From positions 1 through 20,750 of the forward strand of contig CAMCXB010000042.1 in NCBI GenBank assembly GCA_945883145.1: a stretch of DNA of 20,750 nt, in the 5' to 3' direction. Numbering within the stretch: the first letter of the stretch is position 1; every line of letters starts with the position of its first letter. Both the position numbers and the translations under genes were made by a program. Shown here piece by piece: positions 7,840 to 15,176 of the stretch. The notes beneath the pieces are model-generated. The model had not been told where the DNA came from and made no database searches. It was given only the letters and a program-made list of their open reading frames with translations. The stretch comes from Bordetella parapertussis (lineage in GTDB: Bacteria > Pseudomonadota > Gammaproteobacteria > Burkholderiales > Burkholderiaceae_D).

Positions 7840-10170
7840 ATGACCAGAACGACTTCAAGCTATAGCCGTACCACACCAGTTGACGCGCCAACGCCGCTGC
7901 CTAACCGTTTATTGCGATTGCTCTCTGAAGCACGCTGGTTAGGCTTTGCGGTGATCTCCGTCTATCTGACGCTAATTTTTTTCACGTTTTCAGTTCAAGA
8001 TCCAGGTTGGTCCCATGCCACTTCGGTAAACCGCGCTTCGAACTGGGGTGGATTAATCGGTGCTTGGCTGGCTGATCTCTTTCTTTATATTTTTGGTTTT
8101 TCCGCATGGTGGTTTTGTGTTGCCTTAATTGCATTAGTCTGGGTTAGCTACAAACAACTAGCCAATCGCTTTTTGCTACAAAAGACAGTCAATCCTGCGC
8201 ATCGCTTTGAACCACTGATTCGTGGTAGTGGTTTTGTGTTGCTGATGCTGGGTAGTTCAGGGTTGGAATTTGTGCGGATGTACACCTTAAAAGCGCAACT
8301 ACCACGCGCGCCGGGTGGTGTGCTCGGAGAATTATTTGGTGGTAGTGCGCAGGCTGCATTTGGTTTTAATGGCTCCACGCTCATGATGTTGATGTTGTTT
8401 GGTTTAGGTTTTAGTTTGTGCTTTCATGTTTCATGGATGGCCGTTGCTGAGAAATTAGGTGGAGCATTAGAAGGCTTAGCGCAATGGGCGATAGCTTTAT
8501 ATGCGGCACGTCAGGATAGAAAAGTCGGTCAAGAAGCCGCAGTGAAACGTGAAGTCGTTGTTGTACAAGAGCGAGCACGCATCATTGAAAGCCCACCTAT
8601 ACACATAGAACCCCAAGTAGTTGTAGTACCGCGTTCAGAGCGCATGGAAAAAGAAAAGCAAGTTTCACTTTTCTTGGATATGCCAGATACCAATTTACCT
8701 CCACTCTCGATTTTAGATGAGCCTCCGCTGAATCAAGAAACGGTGAGTGTAGAGACACTGGAATTTGTCAGTCGTTTGATCGAGAAAAAACTTTCAGACT
8801 TTGGTGTGGAAGTGAAAGTCGTCGCTGCTTATCCAGGGCCAGTGGTGACGCGTTATGAGATTGAGCCTGCTGTGGGTGTGAAAGGCAGTCAGATTGTGAA
8901 TTTAGCGCGTGATTTAGCGCGCGCACTCTCACTGATTTCAATTCGTGTTGTTGAGACCATACCGGGCAAAAACTATATGGGATTAGAACTTCCTAATCCT
9001 AAACGCCAAATTGTTCGACTTTCTGAAATCGTTGGATCGAAAATCTACAACGATGGTGCTTCATCACTCACCATAGGCTTAGGAAAAGATATCGCTGGTA
9101 ATCCAGTGGTGGCTGATCTCGCCAAGATGCCGCACTTGCTGATTGCAGGTACAACTGGTTCTGGTAAATCAGTAGGTATTAACGCTACGATCTTATCGCT
9201 GTTGTATAAAGCGGATCCGAATCAAGTGCGTTTGATTTTGATTGATCCTAAGATGCTAGAGCTTTCTATTTATGAAGGCATACCGCATCTACTCGCACCT
9301 GTAGTAACAGACATGCGCCAAGCAGGTCATGCATTGAACTGGGCAGTGGGTGAGATGGAGCGACGTTATAAACTCATGTCTAAATTGGGTGTGCGTAATC
9401 TCGCAGGTTATAACCAAAAAATCATTGATGCAGAAAAACGCGAAGAAAAAATTCCTAATCCATTTAGCTTAACGCCGGATGCACCTGAGCCTTTAGAAAA
9501 ACTACCAACCATCGTCATCATCATTGATGAGTTAGCAGATTTAATGATGGTTGTCGGTAAGAAGGTAGAAGAACTGATTGCACGTATTGCGCAAAAAGCG
9601 CGTGCAGCAGGTATACATTTAATTCTTGCTACCCAACGTCCTTCTGTGGATGTGATTACTGGTTTGATTAAAGCGAATATTCCTACTCGCATCGCCTTTC
9701 AGGTCAGTAGCAAAATTGATTCACGTACCATTCTTGATCAAATGGGTGCAGAAGCCTTGCTAGGTATGGGTGACATGCTTTATATGCCACCTGGTACAGG
9801 TTTACCTATGCGTGTACATGGTGCCTTTGTGTCAGATGAAGAAGTGCATCGTGTAGTACAGCATTTGAAATCACAGGGTGAGCCAAATTACATAGAAGGC
9901 ATACTCGAAGGTGGAACCTCTGAAGAAGGTGGTGGTGATTTACTCTTAGGTGATTCAAGTAGCGCGGAAGCAGATCCTTTGTATGATCAGGCAGTAGCAA
10001 TCGTTTTGAAAAATCGTCGCGCCTCTATCTCTTTAGTACAAAGACACTTACGGATAGGTTATAACCGTGCAGCGCGTTTACTTGAACAAATGGAGAGGAG
10101 TGGCTTGGTCTCAACCATGCAATCAAATGGCAATCGTGAAATCTTGGTCCCTGTTGGTAATGCTGAATAA
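7840..10170 (+). CDS. ftsK: DNA translocase FtsK
   Basis: Septum-anchored, ATP-driven DNA pump that clears chromosome ends and activates XerCD/dif resolution at division. 776 aa. Membrane segments are seen at about 34-52, 70-103, 127-146 and 176-203, fitting the four-helix N-terminal anchor. A short, low-complexity linker (about 225-300) is rich in Val, Glu and Pro. The motor has Walker A GTTGSGKS at 437-444 and Walker B IIIDELADL at 560-568, followed by LATQRPSVDVITG. The C-terminal winged-helix gamma domain that reads polar KOPS sites is complete (about 710-776, with ISLVQRHLRIGYNRAARLLEQME). It is shorter than E. coli FtsK because the linker is short, which is usual outside enterics. The lolA start overlaps its last 11 bp. 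Confidence 0.96.
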   Translation: MTRTTSSYSRTTPVDAPTPLPNRLLRLLSEARWLGFAVISVYLTLIFFTFSVQDPGWSHATSVNRASNWGGLIGAWLADLFLYIFGFSAWWFCVALIALVWVSYKQLANRFLLQKTVNPAHRFEPLIRGSGFVLLMLGSSGLEFVRMYTLKAQLPRAPGGVLGELFGGSAQAAFGFNGSTLMMLMLFGLGFSLCFHVSWMAVAEKLGGALEGLAQWAIALYAARQDRKVGQEAAVKREVVVVQERARIIESPPIHIEPQVVVVPRSERMEKEKQVSLFLDMPDTNLPPLSILDEPPLNQETVSVETLEFVSRLIEKKLSDFGVEVKVVAAYPGPVVTRYEIEPAVGVKGSQIVNLARDLARALSLISIRVVETIPGKNYMGLELPNPKRQIVRLSEIVGSKIYNDGASSLTIGLGKDIAGNPVVADLAKMPHLLIAGTTGSGKSVGINATILSLLYKADPNQVRLILIDPKMLELSIYEGIPHLLAPVVTDMRQAGHALNWAVGEMERRYKLMSKLGVRNLAGYNQKIIDAEKREEKIPNPFSLTPDAPEPLEKLPTIVIIIDELADLMMVVGKKVEELIARIAQKARAAGIHLILATQRPSVDVITGLIKANIPTRIAFQVSSKIDSRTILDQMGAEALLGMGDMLYMPPGTGLPMRVHGAFVSDEEVHRVVQHLKSQGEPNYIEGILEGGTSEEGGGDLLLGDSSSAEADPLYDQAVAIVLKNRRASISLVQRHLRIGYNRAARLLEQMERSGLVSTMQSNGNREILVPVGNAE

Positions 10171-10798
10171 ATTTAATCAAACCCTCTGTTTTGTAGTTGC
10201 TTGCAGCATAACGACGCTTGTTCATGCCAGTGCACTCGAACAATTTAAATCCTTTGTGAATGGTACTAAAGCAGCGCGTGGTGAGTTTACGCAACGCATG
10301 GTGAAAAAAGATGGAGAGTCTGGTAACTTAAAACTCTCGAATGCATCGGATGGTAGTTTTCAATTTGCACGGCCTGGAAAATTTATTTGGATTTATAAAA
10401 AACCCTACGAACAAATTTTGCAGGCAGATGGTGAAAAACTCTTTATTTACGATAAAGATTTAAATCAAGTCACTATTAAAACATTAGGCAATGCGATTGG
10501 TTCATCACCAGCAGCGATTCTTTTTGGCAGTAATGATTTAGAAAAAAACTTCGCGCTTTCTGAAGCAGGCATGCGTGATGGCATAGAGTGGTTACAAGCC
10601 ATACCCAAAGCAAAAGACACTGCGTTTGAAAAAATAGGCATAGGCTTAAAAGATGGCATGCCGGTCGCGATGGAATTGCGAGATAGCTTTGGTCAAGTTT
10701 CCTTGTTATCGTTTACGCAGATAGAAAAAAATCCTGCTATGCCTGCGAATCAATTTCGCTTTGTGATTCCTAAGGGCGCTGACGTCCTGCAGCAATAA
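10160..10798 (+). CDS. lolA: Outer-membrane lipoprotein carrier protein LolA
   Basis: Periplasmic chaperone that accepts lipoproteins from LolCDE and passes them to LolB at the outer membrane. With ATG at 10160 the protein is 212 aa and starts with a signal peptide: Asn/Lys N-region, hydrophobic core to about residue 20, and cleavage probably after VHA or HASA near 22-25. Mature features typical of LolA are the early EQFKSF helix, GEFTQRM, the GSFQFARPGKFIWIYKKPYEQ strand region (central to the lipid cavity), and DKDLNQVTIK. The frame is open back to 10067 inside ftsK, but only the 10160 start gives a proper signal peptide. The 11-bp overlap with ftsK suggests translational coupling, and rarA follows after 11 bp. 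Confidence 0.93.
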   Translation: MLNKFNQTLCFVVACSITTLVHASALEQFKSFVNGTKAARGEFTQRMVKKDGESGNLKLSNASDGSFQFARPGKFIWIYKKPYEQILQADGEKLFIYDKDLNQVTIKTLGNAIGSSPAAILFGSNDLEKNFALSEAGMRDGIEWLQAIPKAKDTAFEKIGIGLKDGMPVAMELRDSFGQVSLLSFTQIEKNPAMPANQFRFVIPKGADVLQQ

Positions 10799-10809
10799 AC
10801 CCCCATCAT

Positions 10810-12105
10810 ATGAGCGCAGTACCTCTCGCAGAACGTCTGCGCCCAACTAATCTTGATCAAGTGATAGGGCAGACTCATCTACTGGGTTCAGGTAAACCCT
10901 TGCGCGTTGCGTTTGAATCAGGCCAACCTCATTCCATGATTTTATGGGGACCACCTGGTGTAGGTAAAACTACCTTAGCGCGTTTAATGGCAGAAGGATT
11001 TCAATCTGAATTCATCGCTTTATCCGCAGTTTTATCGGGTGTGAAAGACATACGTGAAGCAGTTGAACGTGCTCAAATTTTTCAAGCTAACTCTGGACGT
11101 AAAACGATTTTGTTTGTCGATGAAGTACATCGCTTCAATAAAAGTCAGCAAGATGCTTTTTTGCCGCATGTAGAAAGTGGTTTATTTACTTTCATAGGCG
11201 CTACCACTGAAAACCCTTCTTTTGAAGTCAATGGTGCGTTGTTATCACGCGCTGCTGTGTATGTCTTGCGACCACTGAGCGAAGAAGATCTTGCAACCCT
11301 GATACAGCGTGCTTTATCTCTGCAAGAAAAAACCATCACGATTACTGATGATGCGCGTGATTCTTTAATTGCGAGTGCAGATGGTGATGGCAGAAAATTG
11401 CTCAATAACGTAGAGATTGTTGTGCGTTCGGCTGAATTAAAAAAGCAAACAACTATTGATGCTGAATTGTTAAAAGATAGTTTAGGTGATGCATTACGTC
11501 GCTTTGATAAAGGTGGCGATAGTTTCTATGATCAGATTTCAGCATTGCATAAATCAGTGCGCGGTTCACATCCTGATGCAGCCTTATATTGGTTAGTGCG
11601 TATGTTAGATGGTGGAGCTGATCCACGATATTTATCGCGCCGTTTAATTCGTATGGCATCAGAAGACATAGGGCTAGCCGATCCGCGTGCCTTACGTTTA
11701 ACTTTAGATGCAGCAGAAACCTTCGAAAGACTAGGTACACCAGAAGACGAATTGGCGTTAGCTGAGGCGGTCGTGTATTTAGCATGTGCTGCAAAATCGA
11801 ATGCTGTTTACAACGCCTATAACGCAGCACGTGCTTTCATTAGCAAAGATAAATCAAGACCAGTACCTGAGCATTTACGTAATGCGCCCACCAAACTCAT
11901 GAAAGAACTGGGTTACGGCAAACTCTATCGCTACGCACATGATGAACCAGATGCCTATGCTGCTGGAGAAACTTATCTGCCAGAAGGCATGAATGAGCCG
12001 GATTGGTATCAACCCACCCCGCGTGGGCTAGAGAGCAAAATCGCTGAGAAACTGGCTTTTTTGCGCGCGCAGGATCAAGCAGCACGTAAAAAATCTAACA
12101 AGTAG
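10810..12105 (+). CDS. rarA: Replication-associated recombination protein RarA (MgsA) AAA+ ATPase
   Basis: Clamp-loader-like AAA+ ATPase that acts at stalled replication forks and single-strand DNA gaps. 431 aa, normal for RarA. It begins with the family N-terminus PLAERLRPTNLDQVIGQTHLL. Walker A is GPPGVGKTT at 47-55, Walker B LFVDEVHRF at 101-109, and the sensor-1 region GATTENPSF is at 130-138. The C-terminal tetramerisation part contains DGGADPRYLSRRLIRMASEDIG and the closing YLPEGM segment characteristic of the family. The ATG is 11 bp after lolA, so ftsK, lolA and rarA appear to form one transcription unit. The same gene order is widespread in Betaproteobacteria. Confidence 0.96.
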   Translation: MSAVPLAERLRPTNLDQVIGQTHLLGSGKPLRVAFESGQPHSMILWGPPGVGKTTLARLMAEGFQSEFIALSAVLSGVKDIREAVERAQIFQANSGRKTILFVDEVHRFNKSQQDAFLPHVESGLFTFIGATTENPSFEVNGALLSRAAVYVLRPLSEEDLATLIQRALSLQEKTITITDDARDSLIASADGDGRKLLNNVEIVVRSAELKKQTTIDAELLKDSLGDALRRFDKGGDSFYDQISALHKSVRGSHPDAALYWLVRMLDGGADPRYLSRRLIRMASEDIGLADPRALRLTLDAAETFERLGTPEDELALAEAVVYLACAAKSNAVYNAYNAARAFISKDKSRPVPEHLRNAPTKLMKELGYGKLYRYAHDEPDAYAAGETYLPEGMNEPDWYQPTPRGLESKIAEKLAFLRAQDQAARKKSNK

Positions 12106-12152
12106 TTGGCAGACTTCGCTGCAATAAGCGTCGCTTATCTGGCCATCATTGG

Positions 12153-12158
12153 TAAAAT
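12153..12158 (+). promoter_or_regulatory. Possible -10 element for serS
   Basis: TAAAAT in the 86-bp rarA-serS gap, 33 bp before the serS ATG. The best -35 at ordinary spacing is poor (TCGCTT at 12131-12136), so this is tentative. The -35 side lies over a 15-bp palindrome at 12124-12138 (ATAAGCG-T-CGCTTAT). Confidence 0.3.
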
Positions 12159-12191
12159 GCTGTTTTAATTCAAGCACAAGCGCATGTTCTC

Positions 12192-13481
12192 ATGATTGAT
12201 ATCCAACTTCTCCGTAAAGACATAGATGCCGTTGCAGCGAGACTCGCGCAGCGTAAATTTCAGCTTGATGTTGCAGGCTTTAATGCTTTAGAAGCTGAGC
12301 GCAAATCTATACAAACACGCACTGAAGAATTACAAGGTCAGCGTAATAGCCTCTCTAAACAAATCGGCATACTCAAAGGCAAAGGCGAGGACAGCACAGA
12401 AGTCATGAACCAAGTCGCTAGTATTGCGGATGAACTCAAAGCTTCAGCTGATCGATTAGAAATCATACAAAACAAACTCTCTGATTTCATGTTGGCTATT
12501 CCTAATCTTCCACATGAGACTGTGCCTGTAGGTCAGGATGAAACTGGAAACGTAGAACTACGTAAAGTCGGCACACCGAAACAATTTGATTTTGAAGTAA
12601 AAGACCATGTTGATTTGGGTGCTGCATTTGGTTTGGATTTTGATGTCGCTGCCAAACTCACTGGTTCGCGCTTCGCAGTCATGAAAGGTGGCATTGCACG
12701 ATTACATCGTGCACTTGCCCAGTTTATGTTGGATACACATACGGCAGAGCATGCTTATACCGAGTGCTACACACCTTACATCGCGAACAGCGACACCTTA
12801 CGTGGCACAGGACAGTTACCTAAATTTGAAGCAGATCTATTTGCAGTGAAAAAAGGTGGACAAGAAGGAGAGGGCGAATCGCTGTATCTCATTCCTACTG
12901 CTGAAGTCACCTTAACAAATCTAGTGCGTGATGAAATCCTAGCTGCTGAAGCATTGCCTATGCGCTTAGTAGCACATTCACCCTGCTTTCGTTCTGAAGC
13001 AGGAAGCTATGGTCGCGATACGCGCGGCATGATACGACAACATCAATTCGATAAAGTAGAAATGGTGCAGATCGCGCATCCTGAACATTCTTATCAAGCT
13101 TTAGATGACATGCTTAGTCATGCAGAAAACATATTAAAGAAATTAGGTTTACCTTATCGCGTTATCACATTGTGCACAGGTGATATGGGATTTGGCGCTG
13201 CAAAAACTTATGACATCGAAGTATGGCTACCCGCACAAAATACTTATCGCGAAATTTCTTCAATATCGAATTGCGAAGGATTTCAAGCGCGACGCATGCA
13301 AGCACGATTTAGAAATGCACAAGGCAAACCAGAATTAGTGCATACCTTAAATGGTTCAGGCTTGGCAGTAGGTAGAACATTAGTAGCAGTACTAGAAAAT
13401 AATCAGCATGCAGATGGTAGCGTCAATGTGCCTGAAGTTTTATGGCCTTACATGGGTGGAATCAAAATACTTAAGCCTTAA
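12192..13481 (+). CDS. serS: Seryl-tRNA synthetase
   Basis: Class II aminoacyl-tRNA synthetase that charges tRNA-Ser, and also tRNA-Sec where present, with serine. 429 aa, normal length. The N-terminal antiparallel coiled coil that grips the long variable arm of tRNA-Ser spans about residues 1-110. Motif 2 is FRSEAGSYGRDTRG at 266-279, the serine-site TAE is at 237-239, and motif 3 is NGSGLAVGRTLVAVLENN at 387-404. The N-terminus MIDIQLLRKD matches the family. It follows rarA after 86 bp and is placed directly upstream of a tRNA-Ser gene, its own substrate. Confidence 0.97.
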   Translation: MIDIQLLRKDIDAVAARLAQRKFQLDVAGFNALEAERKSIQTRTEELQGQRNSLSKQIGILKGKGEDSTEVMNQVASIADELKASADRLEIIQNKLSDFMLAIPNLPHETVPVGQDETGNVELRKVGTPKQFDFEVKDHVDLGAAFGLDFDVAAKLTGSRFAVMKGGIARLHRALAQFMLDTHTAEHAYTECYTPYIANSDTLRGTGQLPKFEADLFAVKKGGQEGEGESLYLIPTAEVTLTNLVRDEILAAEALPMRLVAHSPCFRSEAGSYGRDTRGMIRQHQFDKVEMVQIAHPEHSYQALDDMLSHAENILKKLGLPYRVITLCTGDMGFGAAKTYDIEVWLPAQNTYREISSISNCEGFQARRMQARFRNAQGKPELVHTLNGSGLAVGRTLVAVLENNQHADGSVNVPEVLWPYMGGIKILKP

Positions 13482-13505
13482 TATAAAGCCATATATCGCT
13501 TGCTC

Positions 13506-13514
13506 TGCTACAAT
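13506..13514 (+). promoter_or_regulatory. Extended -10 promoter of tRNA-Ser with GC-rich discriminator
   Basis: TGCTACAAT reads as an extended -10 (TG-n-TACAAT) located 25 bp after the serS stop. It is followed immediately by the GC-rich CGCGG, as found in stringently controlled stable-RNA promoters. Transcription would begin near 13521, giving a leader of roughly 34 nt to be removed by RNase P. No good -35 is visible, which is tolerable for an extended -10. Confidence 0.5.
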
Positions 13515-13554
13515 CGCGGACTTCGAGAAAAGCCAAGCAGCATAAAACCTAATA

Positions 13555-13644
<90 letters not shown>

Positions 13645-13679
13645 AAAAGAAAAAGCCCTGTTAGGGGCTTTATCTTTTT
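13645..13679 (+). terminator. Intrinsic terminator after tRNA-Ser
   Basis: Hairpin AAAGCCC (13652-13658) / GGGCTTT (13665-13671) with loop TGTTAG, followed by TATCTTTTT. The flanking AAAAAGA and TCTTTTT tracts (13644-13650 and 13673-13679) can extend the stem across one mismatch. The A-rich left side also gives a U-rich tail on the opposite strand, so it could serve the convergent DUF2141 gene. Confidence 0.85.
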
Positions 13680-13688
13680 GTGGAGAGA

Positions 13689-13702
13689 GCGAGCATGCTC
13701 GC
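13689..13702. repeat. 14-bp perfect palindrome
   Basis: GCGAGCATGCTCGC is a perfect palindrome lying 9 bp after the tRNA terminator and 2 bp before the larger structured element. As a hairpin it gives a 5-bp GC-rich stem with loop CATG. Confidence 0.7.
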
Positions 13703-13704
13703 GG

Positions 13705-13768
13705 GTGGGATTCGAAGGGTTCGGCTTGCAAGCCGAACCGCGGCCTGCAGAATGTAGGCGAATCCCAC
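13705..13768. repeat. REP-like structured element with nested palindromes (copy 1)
   Basis: A 64-bp unit bounded by a perfect 10-bp inverted repeat (GTGGGATTCG at 13705-13714, CGAATCCCAC at 13759-13768). Inside it are a 22-bp perfect palindrome at 13718-13739, centred on CTTGCAAG, and a second small hairpin at 13744-13758 (CCTGCA-GAA-TGTAGG, six pairs with one G-U wobble). Together these can fold into a three-way junction. The element lies between convergently oriented transcription units (tRNA-Ser and DUF2141), the usual niche of REP/BIME sequences. No protein reading is credible. Confidence 0.65.
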
Positions 13769-13804
13769 ATCTAATTAAGTTAAGAATAAATTTGTAAATA
13801 GAAT

Positions 13805-13850
13805 GGTATTCGAAGCGACGAGCTTGCAAGCGAGACGCCGGGAGAATCCC
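13805..13850. repeat. REP-like element, shorter related copy (copy 2)
   Basis: Shares layout and sequence with the upstream element: ends GGTATTC (13805-13811) and GAATCCC (13844-13850) pair at six of seven positions, TTCGAAG follows the left end, and the centre is the perfect palindrome GCTTGCAAGC (13822-13831). The arms flanking the core are symmetric in part (GCG...CGC). It lacks the second internal hairpin of copy 1. It ends 12 bp from the DUF2141 stop codon. Confidence 0.55.
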
Positions 13851-13862
13851 CTTTAATCAACT

Positions 13863-14306
13863 TTACTTCTCAATTTGAATATTGATAGATTTATTCTCGC
13901 CACTGCTAATAGTAAATTGCGCTTCTTGCCAACGAGGTGCACGCATCAGTGGCCGAATATTATTGGATACTCCCCAAGCTTCAGTAGGCATACCTACAAA
14001 GTTAGTATCTACTTTCTTATTTCCATTTTCATCATGTGCGACTGATAAGGAATAATCGCCAGGGGTTAATTCTGTAAATTTACAAATTATTTCTGTACTA
14101 TCAGCAGCTAACCAAATTAATTGCGGCTTACTTAAATCCATAGGGAAGCCTTCTGGAGTTTTGAATAACGCACAAGCGATTTCACCTTTATTCTTTTTGA
14201 TTCCTGTTACCTTTACGGTTAGTTCTTCACTTTGAGCAGAGAAGCTCAAACAAATTAAAGCAGTGAATAGTGTTAATAGTAGTGAGAATGATTTTAGGGT
14301 CTGCAT
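13863..14306 (-). CDS. Secreted DUF2141-family protein
   Basis: 147 aa. A signal peptide covers about residues 1-25 (Lys near the start, hydrophobic core SLLLTLFTALICLSF, cleavage near AQS/EE). The mature part is a small beta-rich domain of the DUF2141 type: GEIACALFKTPEGFP near 41-55, then LTPGDYSLSVAHDENGNKKVDTNFVGMPTEAWG. This AHDENGN...D...GMPTEA(W/Y)G pattern is the family signature and resembles calcium- or sugar-binding loops, but no function is established. AGGAG lies 7 nt upstream of the ATG. It is divergent from a TetR gene, and two palindromes suited to TetR binding lie in the 86-bp gap, so it is probably the regulator's target. Its transcript ends toward the palindrome cluster and tRNA terminator. 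Confidence 0.85.
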   Translation of the reverse strand: MQTLKSFSLLLTLFTALICLSFSAQSEELTVKVTGIKKNKGEIACALFKTPEGFPMDLSKPQLIWLAADSTEIICKFTELTPGDYSLSVAHDENGNKKVDTNFVGMPTEAWGVSNNIRPLMRAPRWQEAQFTISSGENKSINIQIEK

Positions 14307-14333
14307 GGAGTTCTCCTTGGTGGTTGAGTTTCA

Positions 14334-14352
14334 ATGTGATCAATGTTAACAT
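14334..14352. promoter_or_regulatory. Operator-like inverted repeat O1 (degenerate)
   Basis: ATGTGATC (14334-14341), spacer AAT, GTTAACAT (14345-14352): the two 8-bp arms match at six of eight positions. It has the same arm sequence and 3-bp spacer as the perfect site 22 bp to the right. It is on the DUF2141 side of the divergent region. Confidence 0.6.
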
Positions 14353-14355
14353 AAA

Positions 14356-14374
14356 ATGTGATCGATGATCACAT
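14356..14374. promoter_or_regulatory. Operator-like inverted repeat O2 (perfect)
   Basis: ATGTGATC (14356-14363), spacer GAT, GATCACAT (14367-14374): a perfect 8-bp inverted repeat, 19 bp overall, placed 18 bp before the TetR start codon. Length and symmetry suit a TetR dimer. The centre of this site and that of O1 are 22 bp apart, about two helical turns. Confidence 0.75.
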
Positions 14375-14392
14375 AAATGCTATTATTCACCC

Positions 14393-15070
14393 ATGACATT
14401 AAAAAATAAGCCGATAAGCCAACAACAGCGACACAGTTATCATCATGGTAATTTATCTGATGCGATCAAAGAGTTGGCAATTAAGTTAATTGCCGAGCAC
14501 GGTGTAGATGGTTTTTCAATTCGCCAAGCTGCGGGCATTTTAGGGGTGGCATCCAGTGCTGTTTACCGCCATTACCAAGATAAATCAGCATTATTAAAAG
14601 CAATTTGCGAAGATGGTTTTTTCCGTTTGGGTCAGCAATGGGTAAGCCTGATTGAAAGCGGAGTCGTGAGTATGGATGCAACTCCGCAAGCGATGAGTCT
14701 TGCAAGATTCTCTTTGGGTGCCGATGCGTATTTTAAATTTGCTACAGAAAATCCAGTTGTATTTCAATTGATGTTTGGCCCATATGGAACTGGCTCTCAA
14801 GATTGGACCTTGTTTCAAATACATTCAACTGACCATCCATTTGCTATGTTGTGTAAAGCATTAGATGAACTTAAAAGTGCGGGAGTGATTAGTGAGAAAG
14901 CTCGAGAGAATGCTGAGTATTTGGCTTTTTCTATGATTCATGGCATTTCTTGTTTGGCTGTGTCAGGAGTATTTAAAGAAATGACGCGCGATCAATTGTG
15001 GGAGCAATTAATGCTTGTAAAAGCAAATCTCATATCAGGACTGTGTAATAATAATTTACAGACGTCCTAG
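14393..15070 (+). CDS. TetR/AcrR-family transcriptional regulator
   Basis: 225 aa. The N-terminal HTH region (about 15-68) begins with the typical YHHGNLSDAIKELAIKLI helix and continues with FSIRQAAGILGVASSAVYRHYQDKSALLKAI, the TetR recognition helix being within VASSAVYRHY. The remaining 150 residues are a helical ligand/dimerisation domain of the WHG type (PF13305-like), with FATENPVVFQLMFGPYG. It probably represses itself and the divergent DUF2141 gene through the palindromes at 14334-14374. A -10-like TATTAT sits only 6 bp before the ATG, so its transcript may be nearly leaderless. No Shine-Dalgarno sequence is present, in agreement. The ligand is unknown. Confidence 0.92.
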   Translation: MTLKNKPISQQQRHSYHHGNLSDAIKELAIKLIAEHGVDGFSIRQAAGILGVASSAVYRHYQDKSALLKAICEDGFFRLGQQWVSLIESGVVSMDATPQAMSLARFSLGADAYFKFATENPVVFQLMFGPYGTGSQDWTLFQIHSTDHPFAMLCKALDELKSAGVISEKARENAEYLAFSMIHGISCLAVSGVFKEMTRDQLWEQLMLVKANLISGLCNNNLQTS

Positions 15071-15112
15071 CGTATAGATTATCTATTCTCAACAATGATC
15101 ACGAAAAAAGCT

Positions 15113-15141
15113 AAAGCCCCTATATGGGGCTTTATTTTTTT
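15113..15141. terminator. Bidirectional intrinsic terminator between tetR and the DUF2145 gene
   Basis: Perfect 8-bp hairpin AAAGCCCC (15113-15120), loop TATAT, GGGGCTTT (15126-15133), followed on + by ATTTTTTT. On the opposite strand the same hairpin is followed by AGCTTTTTT (A-run at 15104-15109). It therefore suits both convergent transcripts. Confidence 0.92.
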
Positions 15142-15176
15142 ATGTGCAGTGTAGGTTCGGAAGCGAAGTACGTATT

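Noticed and set aside
10067..10159. Longer N-terminus for lolA inside ftsK
   Set aside because: Only the 10160 start gives a normal signal peptide. The upstream part is the ftsK gamma-domain coding region read in another frame.
7840..10170. KOPS motifs or a dif-like site near ftsK
   Set aside because: No GGGNAGGG copy was noticed by eye around ftsK, and no dif-like sequence was recognised. A genome-scale count would be needed to say anything.
15154..15169. Possible third fragment of the palindromic repeat (GGTTCGGAAGCGAAG) after the tetR terminator
   Set aside because: It resembles the left end of copy 2 over about 16 bases with mismatches and lacks the core and right end. It is too short to claim, although the convergent-gene location is suggestive.
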